Below, in pieces: positions 1 to 9,957 of a stretch of 64,000 nt of DNA (within the stretch, counting starts at the first letter, position 1; the number at the start of each line of letters is the position of its first letter). Where the stretch lies: positions 1 to 64,000 of the forward strand of contig JABDCL010000002.1 in assembly GCA_013288135.1 (NCBI GenBank). The letters are read 5' to 3'. Source of the stretch: Gammaproteobacteria bacterium. GTDB lineage: Bacteria; Pseudomonadota; Gammaproteobacteria; UBA6186; Azoamicaceae. A program made the translations under genes and the position numbers. A model generated the notes under the pieces. The model saw nothing but the letters and a program-made list of their open reading frames with translations. It searched no databases and was not told the origin of the DNA.

Positions 1-29
1 TTGTCATACTCCAACGCGGCTTCGCTCAT
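1..29 (-). CDS. 5' end of a gene leaving the window
   Basis: On the minus strand an ATG at 27-29 opens a frame reading MSEAALEYD to the window edge. An AAGGGGG tract lies about 9 nt upstream, a plausible ribosome binding site. An ATG seven bases further upstream in another frame runs into a stop after ten codons, so it is not the start. The gene would be the third of a minus-strand set after mrp and dcd. Nine residues are too few to name a product. Confidence 0.35.
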
Positions 30-109
30 TTTTCATTTCCCCCTTTGTAGGTAAGGTGTAAGTTTAAGACAATAATATGTTTTTCGGTGTATTTTCAAAA
101 ACCTTTAAA

Positions 110-676
110 TTAAGTTTTTGGTAAAGTGACCCCTTGTTGCCCCTGATATTTTCCATTCCTATCCCGATAGGACGTATGACAGACTTCATCTGATTCAAAA
201 AAGATCATCTGCGCAACCCCTTCATGAGCATAGATCTTCGCAGGTAATGGGGTTGTATTTGAAAATTCCAAAGTCACATGCCCTTCCCATTCAGGCTCTA
301 AAGGTGTAACATTCACAATAATACCACATCGTGCATAGGTAGATTTACCTACACAAATGGTTAAAATATTTCTTGGAATTCTAAAATATTCTACCGTTCG
401 CGCCAATGCAAACGAATTGGGCGGAATAATGCAAACATCGGCAGTAACATCCACAAAACTATTGGGATCAAAAGCTTTGGGATCCACAATCGCTGAATTA
501 ATATTGGTAAAAATTTTAAATTCGTTTGAACAACGAACATCATAACCATAACTAGACGTCCCGTAGGAAATCATAGGGCCTGTTTCATTATGCCGAATTT
601 GCGTATCAGCAAAAGGCTCTATCATGCTGTGTTCAATCGCCATTCGTCGTATCCATTGATCAGATTTAATTGTCAT
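110..676 (-). CDS. dcd: dCTP deaminase
   Basis: 188 aa, the usual length of the short bacterial dCTP deaminases. The enzyme deaminates dCTP to dUTP in the cytosol, feeding thymidylate synthesis. Visible family signatures are [13 protein letters not shown] (36-48), [10 protein letters not shown] (110-119) and GHVTLEFSN (132-140), with Glu137 in the place of the catalytic glutamate. The C-terminal [11 protein letters not shown] loop that closes over the nucleotide is present. Start ATG at 674-676 has AGAGGA just upstream. It lies 48 bp downstream of mrp on the same strand; dcd-mrp opposite metG is a common gammaproteobacterial arrangement. Confidence 0.97.
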   Translation of the reverse strand: MTIKSDQWIRRMAIEHSMIEPFADTQIRHNETGPMISYGTSSYGYDVRCSNEFKIFTNINSAIVDPKAFDPNSFVDVTADVCIIPPNSFALARTVEYFRIPRNILTICVGKSTYARCGIIVNVTPLEPEWEGHVTLEFSNTTPLPAKIYAHEGVAQMIFFESDEVCHTSYRDRNGKYQGQQGVTLPKT

Positions 677-724
677 TCAGTTCCTCTTTTAATACCCGTT
701 TATCTATTAATAACTGTATTTACC

Positions 725-1816
725 TTAACTGTTTTTTACTTGAGTTTGAAAAGAGAGATTTAAATCTCTCGGTCGCAAAGACAATTGAGCAGTCACACTG
801 CGAGCAAGCTCAAGATAACGCTGGGTAATCGAACTGTCAGGCTCAAAAACAACGATTGGCTCACCCAGATCGGATTTCTCTCTGATTCTACTGTCCAAAG
901 GAATATCCCCTAACAAAGGAATTTCATATTGTTTTGCTAACTCTGCTGCACCGTTGCTACCAAAGATTGCTTCTTCATGTCCACAGTGTCGACAAACATG
1001 AGCGCTCATATTTTCAATAATACCCAAAACACTAACCCCTACTTTACGAAACATCATAATCGCTTTTCTAGCATCCATCAGCGCAATTTCTTGAGGTGTC
1101 GTGACAACCACAACACCACTGACTGGAATTTTTTGCGCAAGCGTCAATTGAATATCCCCTGTTCCAGGCGGTAAATCAATGATTAAATAATCCAGTTCTC
1201 CCCACTCCGTATCGTTTAAAAGCTGTTGCAATGCACTACTCACCATCGGCCCCCGCCAGACCGTCGGCGTATTTTCTTCTACCAGATAACCAATAGACAT
1301 GGTCTTCAAACCATGGCTAATCACCGGCATCAATCGTTTTTCTTGTGCCCCTGGTTTTTCTGTCACACCCAACATTTTTGGTTGGCTCGGTCCATAAATA
1401 TCTGCATCCAAAATACCAACCTTAGCACCTTCCGCTTGAATGGCTAAGGCTAAATTACAGGCTACTGTCGATTTACCAACTCCACCCTTTCCAGAAGCAA
1501 TGGCAATAATATTTTTTATTCCTGGCAATGCTCTCATGCTTTTTTGTACAACATGCGTATTTACCCGTGAAGTAACATCTGTCTTAATGTGCGCAATGTC
1601 TAGAAGTGATTTTAATTCTGATTCTATTTGATTTTTTAAGGTTTCTTGATAGCTCTTTGCCGGATAACCCAGTCGTAAAGCAAGATGTAACATATCTTGC
1701 TCGATTTTGATATTTTGTACCACCAAAGAAGAAACTAAATCAATCCCCAAATGAGGGTCCTGAATCGCTTTCAACGCTTCTCGAACAATATTTTCGGTAA
1801 TGGCAGTTTCTTTCAT
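725..1816 (-). CDS. mrp: Mrp/ApbC family iron-sulfur carrier ATPase
   Basis: Cytosolic P-loop NTPase of the Mrp/NBP35 family, which carries and transfers [4Fe-4S] clusters to apoproteins. An N-terminal MIP18/DUF59-like domain (about 1-85) precedes the deviant Walker A GKGGVGKST (109-117). The family CxxC motif that holds the bridging cluster is Cys275 and Cys278 (VCRHC). The ATG at 1814-1816 is preferred; a TTG four codons upstream is possible. It is divergent from metG with about 150 bp between them, as in many gammaproteobacteria. Confidence 0.95.
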   Translation of the reverse strand: MKETAITENIVREALKAIQDPHLGIDLVSSLVVQNIKIEQDMLHLALRLGYPAKSYQETLKNQIESELKSLLDIAHIKTDVTSRVNTHVVQKSMRALPGIKNIIAIASGKGGVGKSTVACNLALAIQAEGAKVGILDADIYGPSQPKMLGVTEKPGAQEKRLMPVISHGLKTMSIGYLVEENTPTVWRGPMVSSALQQLLNDTEWGELDYLIIDLPPGTGDIQLTLAQKIPVSGVVVVTTPQEIALMDARKAIMMFRKVGVSVLGIIENMSAHVCRHCGHEEAIFGSNGAAELAKQYEIPLLGDIPLDSRIREKSDLGEPIVVFEPDSSITQRYLELARSVTAQLSLRPRDLNLSFQTQVKNS

Positions 1817-1963
1817 AATTAACCACAAAAGTAAATACCAAGAATATCATAGGCTTGTTACAAAACGCTATAGTATAGAATCAATATGAGTCTTTCGATA
1901 ATCAAGAGAAAAGTGTATGATTAAGAAGATTTTTTCTTCAGCAAGTATTTATCATTTAGATTT

Positions 1964-4039
1964 ATGACAAAAACCACCTCTCAACAAATACTGGTTACCA
2001 CAGCCCTCCCCTATGCTAATGGCTCCCTCCATTTGGGCTATATGTTAGAAGCAATTCAAGCGGATATCTGGGTGCGTTTCCAAAAACTCATTGGAAATAC
2101 CTGTATTTATGTCTGCGGCGATGATGCCCACGGCACCCCCATTATGCTTAAAGCTGAAAAAATGGGCATAACACCGGAAGCTCTGGTAGCAAAAATCCAT
2201 ACCGAACACAAACAAGATCTTGAAGATTTTTCTATTGGTATTGATAATTTTCACACAACCCATTCTCCCGAAAACCAAGCACTTGCAACAGAAATTTATA
2301 GACGATTATACAAAAAAGGGGATATCACCAAACGCACCATCCACCAGGCTTATGACCCCATTAAAAACCTATTTTTACCTGATCGTTATGTAAAGGGCGA
2401 ATGTCCAAAATGTGGCGCTAAAGATCAGTATGGAGATAATTGTGAAGTCTGTGGTGCAACCTACTCTCCGACTGATCTAAAAAATCCTATCTCTGTTATT
2501 TCAGGTGCAACCCCCATCCAAAAAGAATCTCTGCATTATTTCTTTTGTCTCGATCATTACGAACAGATGTTAAAAAATTGGACAAAAGCAGGCCATGTTC
2601 AACCTGAAGTTGCTAAGAAACTCAGCGAATGGTTCGAGGTAGGATTACAACAGTGGGATATTTCTCGCGATGGTCCCTATTTTGGATTTGAAATCCCCGA
2701 TGCCCCCAATAAATATTTTTATGTCTGGCTTGATGCCCCGATAGGCTACATGGCCAGTTTTAAAAATTTATGCGACAGCAATAAAAATCCATCGTTAAAA
2801 TTTGACGATTATTGGAAAGAGGATAGTCAAACTGAACTTTATCATTTTATCGGTAAAGACATTATTTATTTTCATGCACTGTTTTGGCCAGCACTGTTAG
2901 CAGGGAGTCAATTTCGCACACCCACGAATGTTTTTGCCCACGGATTCTTAATGGTTAATGGCCAAAGAATGTCAAAATCTCGAGGCACATTGATCACTGC
3001 AAGAACTTATTTAAATCATTTAAAACCAGATTATTTACGATATTATTTTGCCAGTAAATTAGGCAGCGGGATTGACGACATTGATTTTCAACTGGATGAT
3101 TTTGTACAACGCGTAAATTCCGATTTGGTCGGAAAGCTTGTCAATATCGCCAGTCGATGTGCGGGTTTTATTCATCAACATTTTGAAGGAAAATTATCAA
3201 CTCAGTGCATCGAAACAGAATTATACCAAAAATTTATTACTGCCGGAGATTCTATCGTCAATCATTTTCAACATCGAGAATTTTCGCGTGCCGTGCGAGA
3301 AATCATGAGTTTGGCAGACGATGCCAATCGATATATTGATGATCAAAAACCATGGAACTTAATTAAATCCCCCGAAACTCGTCAAAAAGCGCATGAAAGT
3401 TGCAGTGTTGGTTTAAACTTGTTCCGAGTACTCATGATTTACTTAAAACCCATAGTGCCTAATTTAACTCAAGAAGTCGAAACTTTTCTTAACTGTGAAT
3501 TAACTTGGAAGAATCGTCTGACTCCTTTATTGGGACATGCAATTCAACCCTTTAAACCCTTACTACAACGCATTGAATTATCCGAGGTAAATGCCATGAT
3601 AGAAGATTCTAAAGAAAATTTAACTGAAACCTCTCCTGCAGTTCAAACAAATCAAGCAGGCGAAACCAGCAAAACAAGCACGGTCGGTCTCGTTGCGAAA
3701 GAACCCATTCGTGAAACGATTACCATTGAAGACTTTACCAAAATTGATCTGCGCATTGCAAAAATCATCACTGCAGAACATGTCGAAGAAGCACAAAAAC
3801 TTCTAAAATTGACTGTAGATATCGGCGGTGAGACCCGTCAAATTTTTGCAGGCATTAAAGAAGCTTATAAACCAGAAGATCTCATTGGCAAATTGACAGT
3901 GGTTGTCGCTAATCTTGCGCCTCGTAAAATGCGCTTTGGAATCTCAGAAGGCATGGTATTAGCGGCAGGACCGGGTGGTCGTGATCTCTGGATTTTAGAA
4001 CCTCATCAGGGTGCAGAACCCGGCATGCGCGTAAAATAA
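1964..4039 (+). CDS. metG: Methionyl-tRNA synthetase
   Basis: 691 aa, full length for the long bacterial form. It charges tRNA-Met. The class I signature is HLGY (23-26) in place of the more usual HLGH, and the KMSKS loop is RMSKS (335-339). A zinc knuckle is formed by Cys147, Cys150, Cys160 and Cys163. The C-terminal hundred residues (from about 588, [14 protein letters not shown]) are an EMAP/Trbp111-like tRNA-binding domain that dimerises the enzyme. A low-complexity linker rich in Thr and Ser separates the two halves. It is followed by a short hairpin repeat and the RnfB-like ferredoxin gene. Confidence 0.98.
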   Translation: MTKTTSQQILVTTALPYANGSLHLGYMLEAIQADIWVRFQKLIGNTCIYVCGDDAHGTPIMLKAEKMGITPEALVAKIHTEHKQDLEDFSIGIDNFHTTHSPENQALATEIYRRLYKKGDITKRTIHQAYDPIKNLFLPDRYVKGECPKCGAKDQYGDNCEVCGATYSPTDLKNPISVISGATPIQKESLHYFFCLDHYEQMLKNWTKAGHVQPEVAKKLSEWFEVGLQQWDISRDGPYFGFEIPDAPNKYFYVWLDAPIGYMASFKNLCDSNKNPSLKFDDYWKEDSQTELYHFIGKDIIYFHALFWPALLAGSQFRTPTNVFAHGFLMVNGQRMSKSRGTLITARTYLNHLKPDYLRYYFASKLGSGIDDIDFQLDDFVQRVNSDLVGKLVNIASRCAGFIHQHFEGKLSTQCIETELYQKFITAGDSIVNHFQHREFSRAVREIMSLADDANRYIDDQKPWNLIKSPETRQKAHESCSVGLNLFRVLMIYLKPIVPNLTQEVETFLNCELTWKNRLTPLLGHAIQPFKPLLQRIELSEVNAMIEDSKENLTETSPAVQTNQAGETSKTSTVGLVAKEPIRETITIEDFTKIDLRIAKIITAEHVEEAQKLLKLTVDIGGETRQIFAGIKEAYKPEDLIGKLTVVVANLAPRKMRFGISEGMVLAAGPGGRDLWILEPHQGAEPGMRVK

Positions 4040-4040
4040 T

Positions 4041-4066
4041 TGTAGGGGCGGACCTAGTGTCCGCCC
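4041..4066 (+). repeat. TGTAGGGGC hairpin repeat, copy 1
   Basis: Starts TGTAGGGGCGGACC and closes with GTCCGCCC, so GGGCGGAC pairs with GTCCGCCC across a 6-nt loop. Related copies lie at 15011, 21701, 24102, 26174, 26217 (degenerate) and 39079. This one follows the metG stop by one base and may end its transcript, although no long T-run follows. Confidence 0.8.
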
Positions 4067-4097
4067 GGTTTTCCAAAATATTTACGGGGAGTTATAG

Positions 4098-4478
4098 TTG
4101 TTTCTAGCAGTAATACGTGAAATTGATTGTGTGGCCTGTGGTAAATGTTTACCTGCATGTCCCGTGGATGCCATTGTTGGTGCTTCTAAATTCTTACACA
4201 CCGTTCTTGAAGAAGAATGCATTGGTTGTAAACTCTGTGTTGCCCCCTGTCCAATGGATTGCATTGACATAGTAGAAAGCCAAGTTCAAGCAAATTCAGA
4301 GGAAAAACGCATCCGGGCCAATCGTGCTAAAGTACGCTATCAAGCCCGCACACAGCGACTTTTAAAGCAAGAAGCGCCAAAATTACAATACGATCCCAGA
4401 AACCCCAGTTATAAAGCTAAAATTCGAAAAGAGATAGCGGAAGCCATTGAAAGAGTAAAAAGGAAAGTAGTACAATAG
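4098..4478 (+). CDS. RnfB-like 2[4Fe-4S] ferredoxin, short form
   Basis: 126 aa. Two cluster motifs are clear: C11-x2-C14-x2-C17-x3-C21P and C41-x2-C44-x2-C47-x3-C51P, as in the ferredoxin part of RnfB/RsxB. The basic tail (about 70-126) also resembles RnfB relatives. The RnfB N-terminal membrane helix and its own cluster motif are missing: a TAG stop sits directly before the TTG start at 4098 and only 58 bp separate it from metG. GGGGAG 6-7 nt upstream supports the TTG start. In pseudomonads metG is followed by an rnf operon ending in nth; here only this gene remains next to metG and nth is at 37.6 kb. Likely a soluble electron carrier. Confidence 0.85.
   Translation: MFLAVIREIDCVACGKCLPACPVDAIVGASKFLHTVLEEECIGCKLCVAPCPMDCIDIVESQVQANSEEKRIRANRAKVRYQARTQRLLKQEAPKLQYDPRNPSYKAKIRKEIAEAIERVKRKVVQ
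4447..4476 (+). promoter_or_regulatory. Candidate promoter for tRNA-Gln and prs
   Basis: TTGAAA (4447-4452), an 18-bp spacer and TACAAT (4471-4476), at the 3' end of the ferredoxin gene and ending 14 bp before the tRNA. Assigned by pattern only. Confidence 0.5.
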
Positions 4479-4490
4479 GTCCCTTGAGAT

Positions 4491-4565
4491 TGGGGCGTCG
4501 CCAAGCGGTAAGGCACAGGGTTTTGATCTCTGCATACCTAGGTTCGAATCCTAGCGCCCCAGCCA
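4491..4565 (+). tRNA. tRNA-Gln(UUG)
   Basis: A cloverleaf with acceptor stem TGGGGCG/CGCCCCA, T-loop GTTCGAATC and an encoded CCA (4563-4565). The anticodon arm is CAGGG-TTTTGAT-CTCTG, which places TTG at positions 34-36 and so reads the Gln codon CAA. Only 19 bp separate it from the prs start, so the two are probably co-transcribed, as in pseudomonads. Confidence 0.96.
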
Positions 4566-4584
4566 ATTTCTGGAGTAACCCACT

Positions 4585-5529
4585 TTGAAACGCATGACAT
4601 TATTTACAGGGAATGCAAATCCTGTTCTTGCTCAAAAAGTTGCCGAACACTTAAAAATCAGTTTGGGTGAAGCCCTAGTCACTCAATTTTCGGATGGTGA
4701 AACCCGCGTTGAAATTTTAGAAAACATTCGTGGACAAGATGTCTTTATTTTGCAATCCACTTCTGCGCCTACAAATAATCATCTCATGGAATTGTTGTTA
4801 ATAGCCGATGCCGTGCGTCGCGCCTCTGCCGATCGTATTGTTGCTGTTGTTCCTTATTACGGATATGCAAGACAAGATCGCCGGAATCGATCAGCGCGTG
4901 TTCCAATTACAGCAAAAATTGTTGCTGATCTTTTTAATACTGTCGGAATTGATAAATTATTGACAGTGGATTTACATTCAGAGCAAATTCAAGGATTTTT
5001 CTCTATTCCGGTTGATAATGTTTACGGATCTAAAGTATTACTCGAAGATATCATAAAACAAGGCTATCCCAACCCTATGGTTGTATCTCCTGATGTCGGT
5101 GGGGTTGTGCGTGCGCGTGCATTTGCGAAACGCTTAAATCATGCAGAATTAGCAATTATTGATAAACGTCGTCCTCATCCCAATGAATCGCATGTGATGA
5201 ATGTTATTGGTGATGTAAAAAATCGTCATTGTGTGATTGTCGATGACATGATAGATACTGCAGGGACCGTGTGTTTAGCAGCTGAGGCTTTAAAAAAAGC
5301 AGGTGCTACCAAAATAGTTGCTTATTGTACACATCCGGTTTTATCCCAGCAATCCGTTGAAAATCTAATGGCTTCTCCCTTAGATGAATTAGTCGTTACC
5401 GACACTATTCCCTTAAATGAAAAAGCCAAACTTTGCCCTAAAATTCGTCAACTGGGTATTGCTGGGATGCTCTCCGAAGCTATTTATCGAGTTAGCAAAG
5501 AAGAGTCTATCAGCTCCATGTTCAATTAG
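4585..5529 (+). CDS. prs: Ribose-phosphate pyrophosphokinase (PRPP synthetase)
   Basis: Makes 5-phosphoribosyl diphosphate from ribose 5-phosphate and ATP for nucleotide, His and Trp synthesis. 314 aa from the TTG at 4585, which has GGAG nine bases upstream; the ATG three codons later is too far from that site. Family motifs are FTGNANP near the N-terminus, the flexible YARQDRR loop, [11 protein letters not shown], and the PRPP-binding [12 protein letters not shown]. Normally prs is followed by rplY-pth-ychF; here glnA lies between, in the opposite orientation. Confidence 0.97.
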   Translation: MKRMTLFTGNANPVLAQKVAEHLKISLGEALVTQFSDGETRVEILENIRGQDVFILQSTSAPTNNHLMELLLIADAVRRASADRIVAVVPYYGYARQDRRNRSARVPITAKIVADLFNTVGIDKLLTVDLHSEQIQGFFSIPVDNVYGSKVLLEDIIKQGYPNPMVVSPDVGGVVRARAFAKRLNHAELAIIDKRRPHPNESHVMNVIGDVKNRHCVIVDDMIDTAGTVCLAAEALKKAGATKIVAYCTHPVLSQQSVENLMASPLDELVVTDTIPLNEKAKLCPKIRQLGIAGMLSEAIYRVSKEESISSMFN

Positions 5530-5570
5530 ACGGTGACACCTCCCGCCCCCTCATAATCTGACCTCAAACT

Positions 5571-6983
5571 TTATAAGCTGTAGTACATATCGAACTCAAC
5601 TGGATGAGTCGTCATCATTAATCGCTTAATTTCGGCTCGCTTCAATTTAATATAACCATCAATGAGATCATCCGAAAATACGCCACCTTTGGTGAGAAAG
5701 GCTCGATCTGCATCTAGCGCTTCGATCGCACGATTTAAAGAAGTACAGACAGTTGGAATACGGTCGGTTTCTTCCGCTGGCAAATCGTACAAATCTTTAT
5801 CAATTGGATTTCCAGGATGAATTTTATTTTGAATGCCATCCAGTCCTGCCATCATTATCGCCGAAAAAGCAAGATAAGGATTCGTGGCAGCATCTGGGAA
5901 ACGCACTTCGATACGAGTGGATTTTGGATTGACAACATGAGGGATCCGAATAGCAGCAGAACGATTTCGAGCTGAATAAGCCAGCAATACTGGCGCTTCG
6001 AATCCTGGGACCAAACGTTTATAACTGTTTGTAGTACTGTTAGTAAAGGCATTCAAAGCACGTGCATGGTGTAAAACGCCACCAATATAATGCAAAGCGA
6101 GATCAGAAAGACCTGCATAAGCATCTCCAGAAAAAAGATTTTTACCATTTTTTGCCAGAGAAAGATGACAGTGCATGCCATTACCATTATCACCTACAAC
6201 AGGTTTGGGCATAAAAGTAGCTGTTTTACCATAAGCATGCGCAATATTGTGAATCACATATTTTAGTACCTGAATTTCATCCGCTTTGTTAACCAAACTG
6301 TTAAATTCAGTGGATATTTCATTTTGATTACCAGTAGCAACCTCATGATGATGGGCCTCCACTTTTATACCCATTTTTTCCAATGTTAAACAGATGGCCG
6401 ATCGAATATCTTGTGAGGAATCGACTGGAGGAACAGGGAAGTAACCGCCTTTAACAGTAGGACGATGGCCAGTATTGCCCCCTTCCATTGTTTTACCAGA
6501 GTTCCAAGCAGCCTCGTCCGAATCGATGGCATAATACGCACCCTTCATGTTGATATCCCAACGAGCGTCATCTAGGATAAAAAACTCAGGCTCTGGACCA
6601 TAGTACGCGACATCAGCAATGCCAGTTGAGATTAAATACGTCTCTGCTCGTTTTGCAACCGAGCGAGGATCGCGTTCGTAACCTTGTTTTGTTGTAGGCT
6701 CTAAGACATCACAGCGAATATTTAAAGTAACTTCTTCATAGAAAGGATCTAAAATGTGAGTCTCGAGATCGGGCATTAAAACCATATCGGATTCACAAAT
6801 TTCCTTCCACCCAGCGATCGATGAACCATCAAACATCTTACCATGAGTAAAAAAATCTTCATCTACAACTCGGGAAGGAACGGTCACATGTTGTTCTTTA
6901 CCACGTGTATCTGTAAAACGAAGGTCAACAAATTTAACATCATGTTCAGTGATAAGACTCAAAACTTTTTTGCTTAATGACAT
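5571..6983 (-). CDS. glnA: Glutamine synthetase, type I
   Basis: 470 aa dodecameric GS that makes glutamine from glutamate, ammonia and ATP. Visible motifs are FDGSSIAGW (51-59), YGPEPEFF (128-135), the glutamate-binding NGNGMHCH (266-273) and [10 protein letters not shown], where Tyr399 matches the adenylylation tyrosine near 397 of enterobacterial GS. A strong AAGGAG site lies upstream of the ATG at 6981-6983. No ntrBC genes and no convincing sigma-54 element lie upstream. The gene separates prs from rplY, so it is either an insertion into, or an inversion within, a normally continuous cluster. Confidence 0.98.
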   Translation of the reverse strand: MSLSKKVLSLITEHDVKFVDLRFTDTRGKEQHVTVPSRVVDEDFFTHGKMFDGSSIAGWKEICESDMVLMPDLETHILDPFYEEVTLNIRCDVLEPTTKQGYERDPRSVAKRAETYLISTGIADVAYYGPEPEFFILDDARWDINMKGAYYAIDSDEAAWNSGKTMEGGNTGHRPTVKGGYFPVPPVDSSQDIRSAICLTLEKMGIKVEAHHHEVATGNQNEISTEFNSLVNKADEIQVLKYVIHNIAHAYGKTATFMPKPVVGDNGNGMHCHLSLAKNGKNLFSGDAYAGLSDLALHYIGGVLHHARALNAFTNSTTNSYKRLVPGFEAPVLLAYSARNRSAAIRIPHVVNPKSTRIEVRFPDAATNPYLAFSAIMMAGLDGIQNKIHPGNPIDKDLYDLPAEETDRIPTVCTSLNRAIEALDADRAFLTKGGVFSDDLIDGYIKLKRAEIKRLMMTTHPVEFDMYYSL

Positions 6984-7027
6984 AAATCGCTCCTTTTTAA
7001 ATCCCGTGGTTACAATATCACAGTGAT

Positions 7028-7053
7028 GGGGTCAGATCCATGGATCTGACTCC
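7028..7053. repeat. GTCAGA-type palindrome
   Basis: Core GTCAGATCCATGGATCTGAC (7031-7050) is a perfect 20-bp palindrome, extended by GGG on one side and imperfectly on the other. It lies between divergent glnA and rplY. A close relative is at 22237-22262. A further 15-bp palindrome, GTCTTC-ATG-GAAGAC, is at 7062-7076. Confidence 0.7.
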
Positions 7054-7128
7054 ATGACTCAGTCTTCATGGAAGACATTTTACAAGTTAAAAAACTAAAT
7101 CACAGGTATTACCATAATCCTAACTTAA

Positions 7129-7157
7129 TTGCAATTAAACGTTCAATACGGTATATT
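7129..7157 (+). promoter_or_regulatory. Candidate promoter for rplY
   Basis: TTGCAA (7129-7134), 17-bp spacer, TATATT (7152-7157). It would give a leader of about 75 nt before the rplY start. Confidence 0.45.
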
Positions 7158-7162
7158 CTCTC

Positions 7163-7218
7163 GTCAGGGTTCTGACCCAAGTAATGGCCCCCCAGGTCGC
7201 GGGTGGGGCCTATTTTTG
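7163..7218 (+). promoter_or_regulatory. Attenuator-like rplY leader hairpins
   Basis: Two hairpins follow the candidate promoter: GTCAG-GGTT-CTGAC (7163-7176) and GGCCCC/GGGGCC (7186-7210), the second directly followed by TATTTTTG. This looks like an intrinsic terminator placed between promoter and gene, so it could act as an attenuator. Alternatively the first hairpin is a worn GTCAGA repeat. Confidence 0.4.
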
Positions 7219-7239
7219 TTCATGCCAGGAGACTACAAA

Positions 7240-8016
7240 ATGTCTAAAAAAGCTACTTTTGAATTAAACGCTGAATTGCGTAACGACCAGGGGAAAGGTG
7301 CGAGCCGCCGCCTACGTCGTTTACAAGATCAGGTTCCGGCTATTATGTATGGGGGAGGCGAAAAACCGACTTTAATTACACTCGATCATAAAAAAGTGAT
7401 GCATGCCTTAGAAAATCAGGCTTTTTACTCCCATCTTTTAACAATGAATCTTAAAGATCAAAAACAAACCGTGATCTTGAAAGATATACAAAGACACCCT
7501 TTTAAACGTCATGCTGTCATTCATATGGATTTTCAACGGGTTAGACCCACTGACACAATCCATATGCGTGTTCCCATTCGCTATCATGGTGAAGAAAATT
7601 CTCAAGGTGTAAAAGATGGTGGTATCGTAAACCATCAAATGATTGACGTAGAAATCCGCTGTATTGCGAGTGAATTACCTGAATCCATTGATGTTGATCT
7701 CACGAATCTGGCCTTAAACCAAGCCATTCACTTATCCGAAATCAATGTCCCCAAAGGAATTGAATTCGTTGCCTTGACTCACGGTCATGGTGATATGGCG
7801 GTTGTGAATATTCATTTACCCCGTGCAGCCATTGCTGAGGAAGAAGCAGAAGCCGCCGCCGCAGCTGCCGCTGCTGCAGCGAGTGCTGAAGCAGCCGGCA
7901 CTGCCGGAACTACTGCTCCGGCTAAAACTGAAGCAGATAAATCTAAAAAGCCAGACGCCAATAAAGCTAAAGAAGCTCCTAAAGATAAAGGGAAAGATAA
8001 GGGTAAAGGTAAATAA
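7240..8016 (+). CDS. rplY: 50S ribosomal protein L25, long Ctc form
   Basis: 258 aa from the ATG at 7240, which has AGGAGA seven bases upstream; longer upstream readings begin at a non-standard start and lack family similarity. It binds 5S rRNA. An N-terminal L25 domain (about 1-95, with the GKGASRRLRR motif) is followed by the Ctc C-terminal beta domain (about 100-190). The tail is unusual: a run of Ala with Glu/Ser, then a Lys/Gly/Asp-rich end (KDKGKDKGKGK), together about 60 residues of low complexity. pth starts 3 bp after the stop. Confidence 0.96.
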   Translation: MSKKATFELNAELRNDQGKGASRRLRRLQDQVPAIMYGGGEKPTLITLDHKKVMHALENQAFYSHLLTMNLKDQKQTVILKDIQRHPFKRHAVIHMDFQRVRPTDTIHMRVPIRYHGEENSQGVKDGGIVNHQMIDVEIRCIASELPESIDVDLTNLALNQAIHLSEINVPKGIEFVALTHGHGDMAVVNIHLPRAAIAEEEAEAAAAAAAAAASAEAAGTAGTTAPAKTEADKSKKPDANKAKEAPKDKGKDKGKGK

Positions 8017-8018
8017 TC

Positions 8019-8630
8019 ATGGCAGAAGGGGCGAATACCCCAATTCAGCTTTTGGTTGGGCTTGGAAATCCAGGCCCAACTTATGCCGAAACCAGACACA
8101 ATGCAGGCGCATGGCTGCTTGAACGCTTTTGCCAAAGTAACCATTTGGATTTAAAAACAGAAACTAAGTTTCATGCCCGTGTTGGCAAAACTACTTTTAA
8201 TGGAAAAGAAGTTAAAATTTTAATACCCACGACCTTTATGAATCACAGTGGCCAAGCTGTGGGGGCAATCAGCAAATATTATAATATCCCACTTAATGCC
8301 ATTTTAATTGCCCATGATGATTTAGATATTCCTACGGGATGTGTACGTTTAAAAACAGGGGGTGGTCATGGAGGACATAATGGTTTGCGCGATATTATTC
8401 ATCATTTAGGGGGTCGTGAGTTTCATCGATTACGGATCGGCATTGGCCATCCGGGTCATAAAGATCATGTACTGGATTATGTTTTACATCGCCCATCAAA
8501 ACATGAAGAACAACAAATTAATCTAGCAATTGATGAAGTCCTAGGCGTACTTCCCAAAATTATTCAGGGTGAATGGTCTACAGTAATGAATCAACTACAC
8601 AGTTTTTCGGGTATTTCTGTTAAAAGTTAA
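8019..8630 (+). CDS. pth: Peptidyl-tRNA hydrolase
   Basis: 203 aa, slightly longer than usual. It frees tRNA from prematurely released peptidyl-tRNA. Motifs are GLGNPGPTYAETRHNAG with the catalytic His in RHNAG, HDDLDIPTG, and KTGGGHGGHNGLRDI. It starts directly after rplY (2 bp between stop and ATG), so it is translationally linked, and it precedes ychF, the conserved order. Confidence 0.98.
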   Translation: MAEGANTPIQLLVGLGNPGPTYAETRHNAGAWLLERFCQSNHLDLKTETKFHARVGKTTFNGKEVKILIPTTFMNHSGQAVGAISKYYNIPLNAILIAHDDLDIPTGCVRLKTGGGHGGHNGLRDIIHHLGGREFHRLRIGIGHPGHKDHVLDYVLHRPSKHEEQQINLAIDEVLGVLPKIIQGEWSTVMNQLHSFSGISVKS

Positions 8631-8672
8631 GAGTTAAGTAAAAAAATTAATTTTAAATAAAGAGGATTTAAC

Positions 8673-9764
8673 ATGGGATTTAAATGTGGCATTGTAGGTT
8701 TACCCAATGTAGGAAAATCGACTCTTTTTAATGCTTTAACCCAAGCAGGAATTGCAGCACAAAATTATCCTTTCTGTACTATCGATCCAAATGTAGGAGT
8801 CGTTCCCATGCCCGATCAAAGGCTTGATCAACTGGCTGAGATCGTCAAACCGGAACGAATTGTTCCCACCACCATGGAGTTTGTGGATATTGCAGGACTG
8901 GTTAAAGGCGCATCTAAAGGGGAAGGTCTTGGTAATCAATTCTTAGCACATATTCGAGAAACAGAAGCCATTGCTCATGTTGTTAGATGTTTTGAACACG
9001 ACGATATTGTTCATGTTGCAGGCAAGGTTGATCCCAAAAATGACATTGAAATTATCAATACTGAACTTTTACTGGCTGATTTACAAACCTTAGAACGCGC
9101 TCTTCTTAAAACCCTTAAAAATGCAAAAAGTGGTAATAAAGAAATGATTGCTGAAAAAAATCTGTTAGAACGATTAAAATCACATTTAGATCAAGGAAAT
9201 CCTGCAAGAACACTGGATGCAGATGAACATGAAAGAGCAATGATTCATTCATTACATTTAATCACCGAAAAACCCATGATGTATATCGCCAATGTGGATG
9301 AACAAGGTTTCGAAAAAAACCCTTTTTTAACAGCTTTAGAAGCTATCGCAAAACAAGAAGGCGCTACAGTTGTACCCATTTGTGCAGCCATCGAAGCAGA
9401 TATCGCAGGACTCTCAAACAGTGAAAAGCTAGAATTCTTGAGAGATTTAGGATTAGAGGAACCCGGATTAAATCGTGTTATTCGTGCGGGTTACAAATTG
9501 CTGAATCTAGAAACTTACTTTACTGCTGGAGTTAAAGAAGTTCGCGCTTGGACCATTCCAAGAAGTGCTACTGCACCTATGGCTGCAGGTGTTATTCACT
9601 CGGATTTTGAAAAGGGATTTATTCGTGCAGAAATTATCAGCTTTGAAGACTTTATTAAATATAAAGGGGAACAAGGTGCTAAAGATGCTGGAAAATGGCG
9701 TTTAGAAGGAAAAGACTACTTAGTTCAAGATGGGGATGTGATTCATTTTCGTTTTAACGTTTAA
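8673..9764 (+). CDS. ychF: Redox-regulated ATPase YchF (Obg family)
   Basis: 363 aa, full length. G1 motif GLPNVGKST, then the OLA1/YchF-specific [11 protein letters not shown] and the switch II region [21 protein letters not shown] coiled insert and a C-terminal TGS domain (from about 280) complete the fold. The family binds ATP more readily than GTP and associates with ribosomes. AGAGGA lies upstream of the ATG. Last gene of the prs/rplY/pth/ychF set. Confidence 0.98.
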   Translation: MGFKCGIVGLPNVGKSTLFNALTQAGIAAQNYPFCTIDPNVGVVPMPDQRLDQLAEIVKPERIVPTTMEFVDIAGLVKGASKGEGLGNQFLAHIRETEAIAHVVRCFEHDDIVHVAGKVDPKNDIEIINTELLLADLQTLERALLKTLKNAKSGNKEMIAEKNLLERLKSHLDQGNPARTLDADEHERAMIHSLHLITEKPMMYIANVDEQGFEKNPFLTALEAIAKQEGATVVPICAAIEADIAGLSNSEKLEFLRDLGLEEPGLNRVIRAGYKLLNLETYFTAGVKEVRAWTIPRSATAPMAAGVIHSDFEKGFIRAEIISFEDFIKYKGEQGAKDAGKWRLEGKDYLVQDGDVIHFRFNV

Positions 9765-9773
9765 AAAATCGTA

Positions 9774-9950
9774 AGCTCAAACTACTTTGAAAGCACATAC
9801 TAATAATTACTGTTATCGCTTCGTCTAACATCCCCCGAGCGCCTCATAGCTTCTCTTAATCCTAAAGGTAATCGAATTAGGCGCTCTGCCCCCTTGAAAG
9901 GGGGCTTTTCCACATCTAAATCAACGACCAATAAAATACTTTAATTTATT
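9774..9950 (+). repeat. Copy A of the 177-bp DUF559-associated repeat
   Basis: Runs from AGCTCAAACT to CTTTAATTTATT. It is almost identical to the reverse complement of copy C (17446-17621) and to the shorter copy B (16778-16910). Inside, GAGCGCCT (9837-9844 region) pairs with AGGCGCTC about 45 nt later, and a GCCCCCTT/AAGGGGGC hairpin follows. Copy A stands alone between convergent ychF and the response-regulator gene, with no endonuclease gene. Confidence 0.9.
9888..9909 (+). terminator. Intrinsic terminator inside repeat copy A
   Basis: GCCCCCTT-GA-AAGGGGGC followed by TTTT. Correctly placed to end the rplY-pth-ychF transcript. Confidence 0.55.
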
Positions 9951-9957
9951 GCCCTTC

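Noticed and set aside
977-1631. Three consecutive plus-strand frames opposite mrp
   Set aside because: Mrp motifs are intact on the minus strand; these frames show no domain or start signal.
7812-8144. Open frames on both strands across the rplY tail, one Ala-rich and one Leu/Lys-rich
   Set aside because: They are by-products of the GC-rich, repetitive codons of the L25 tail; no start signals of their own.
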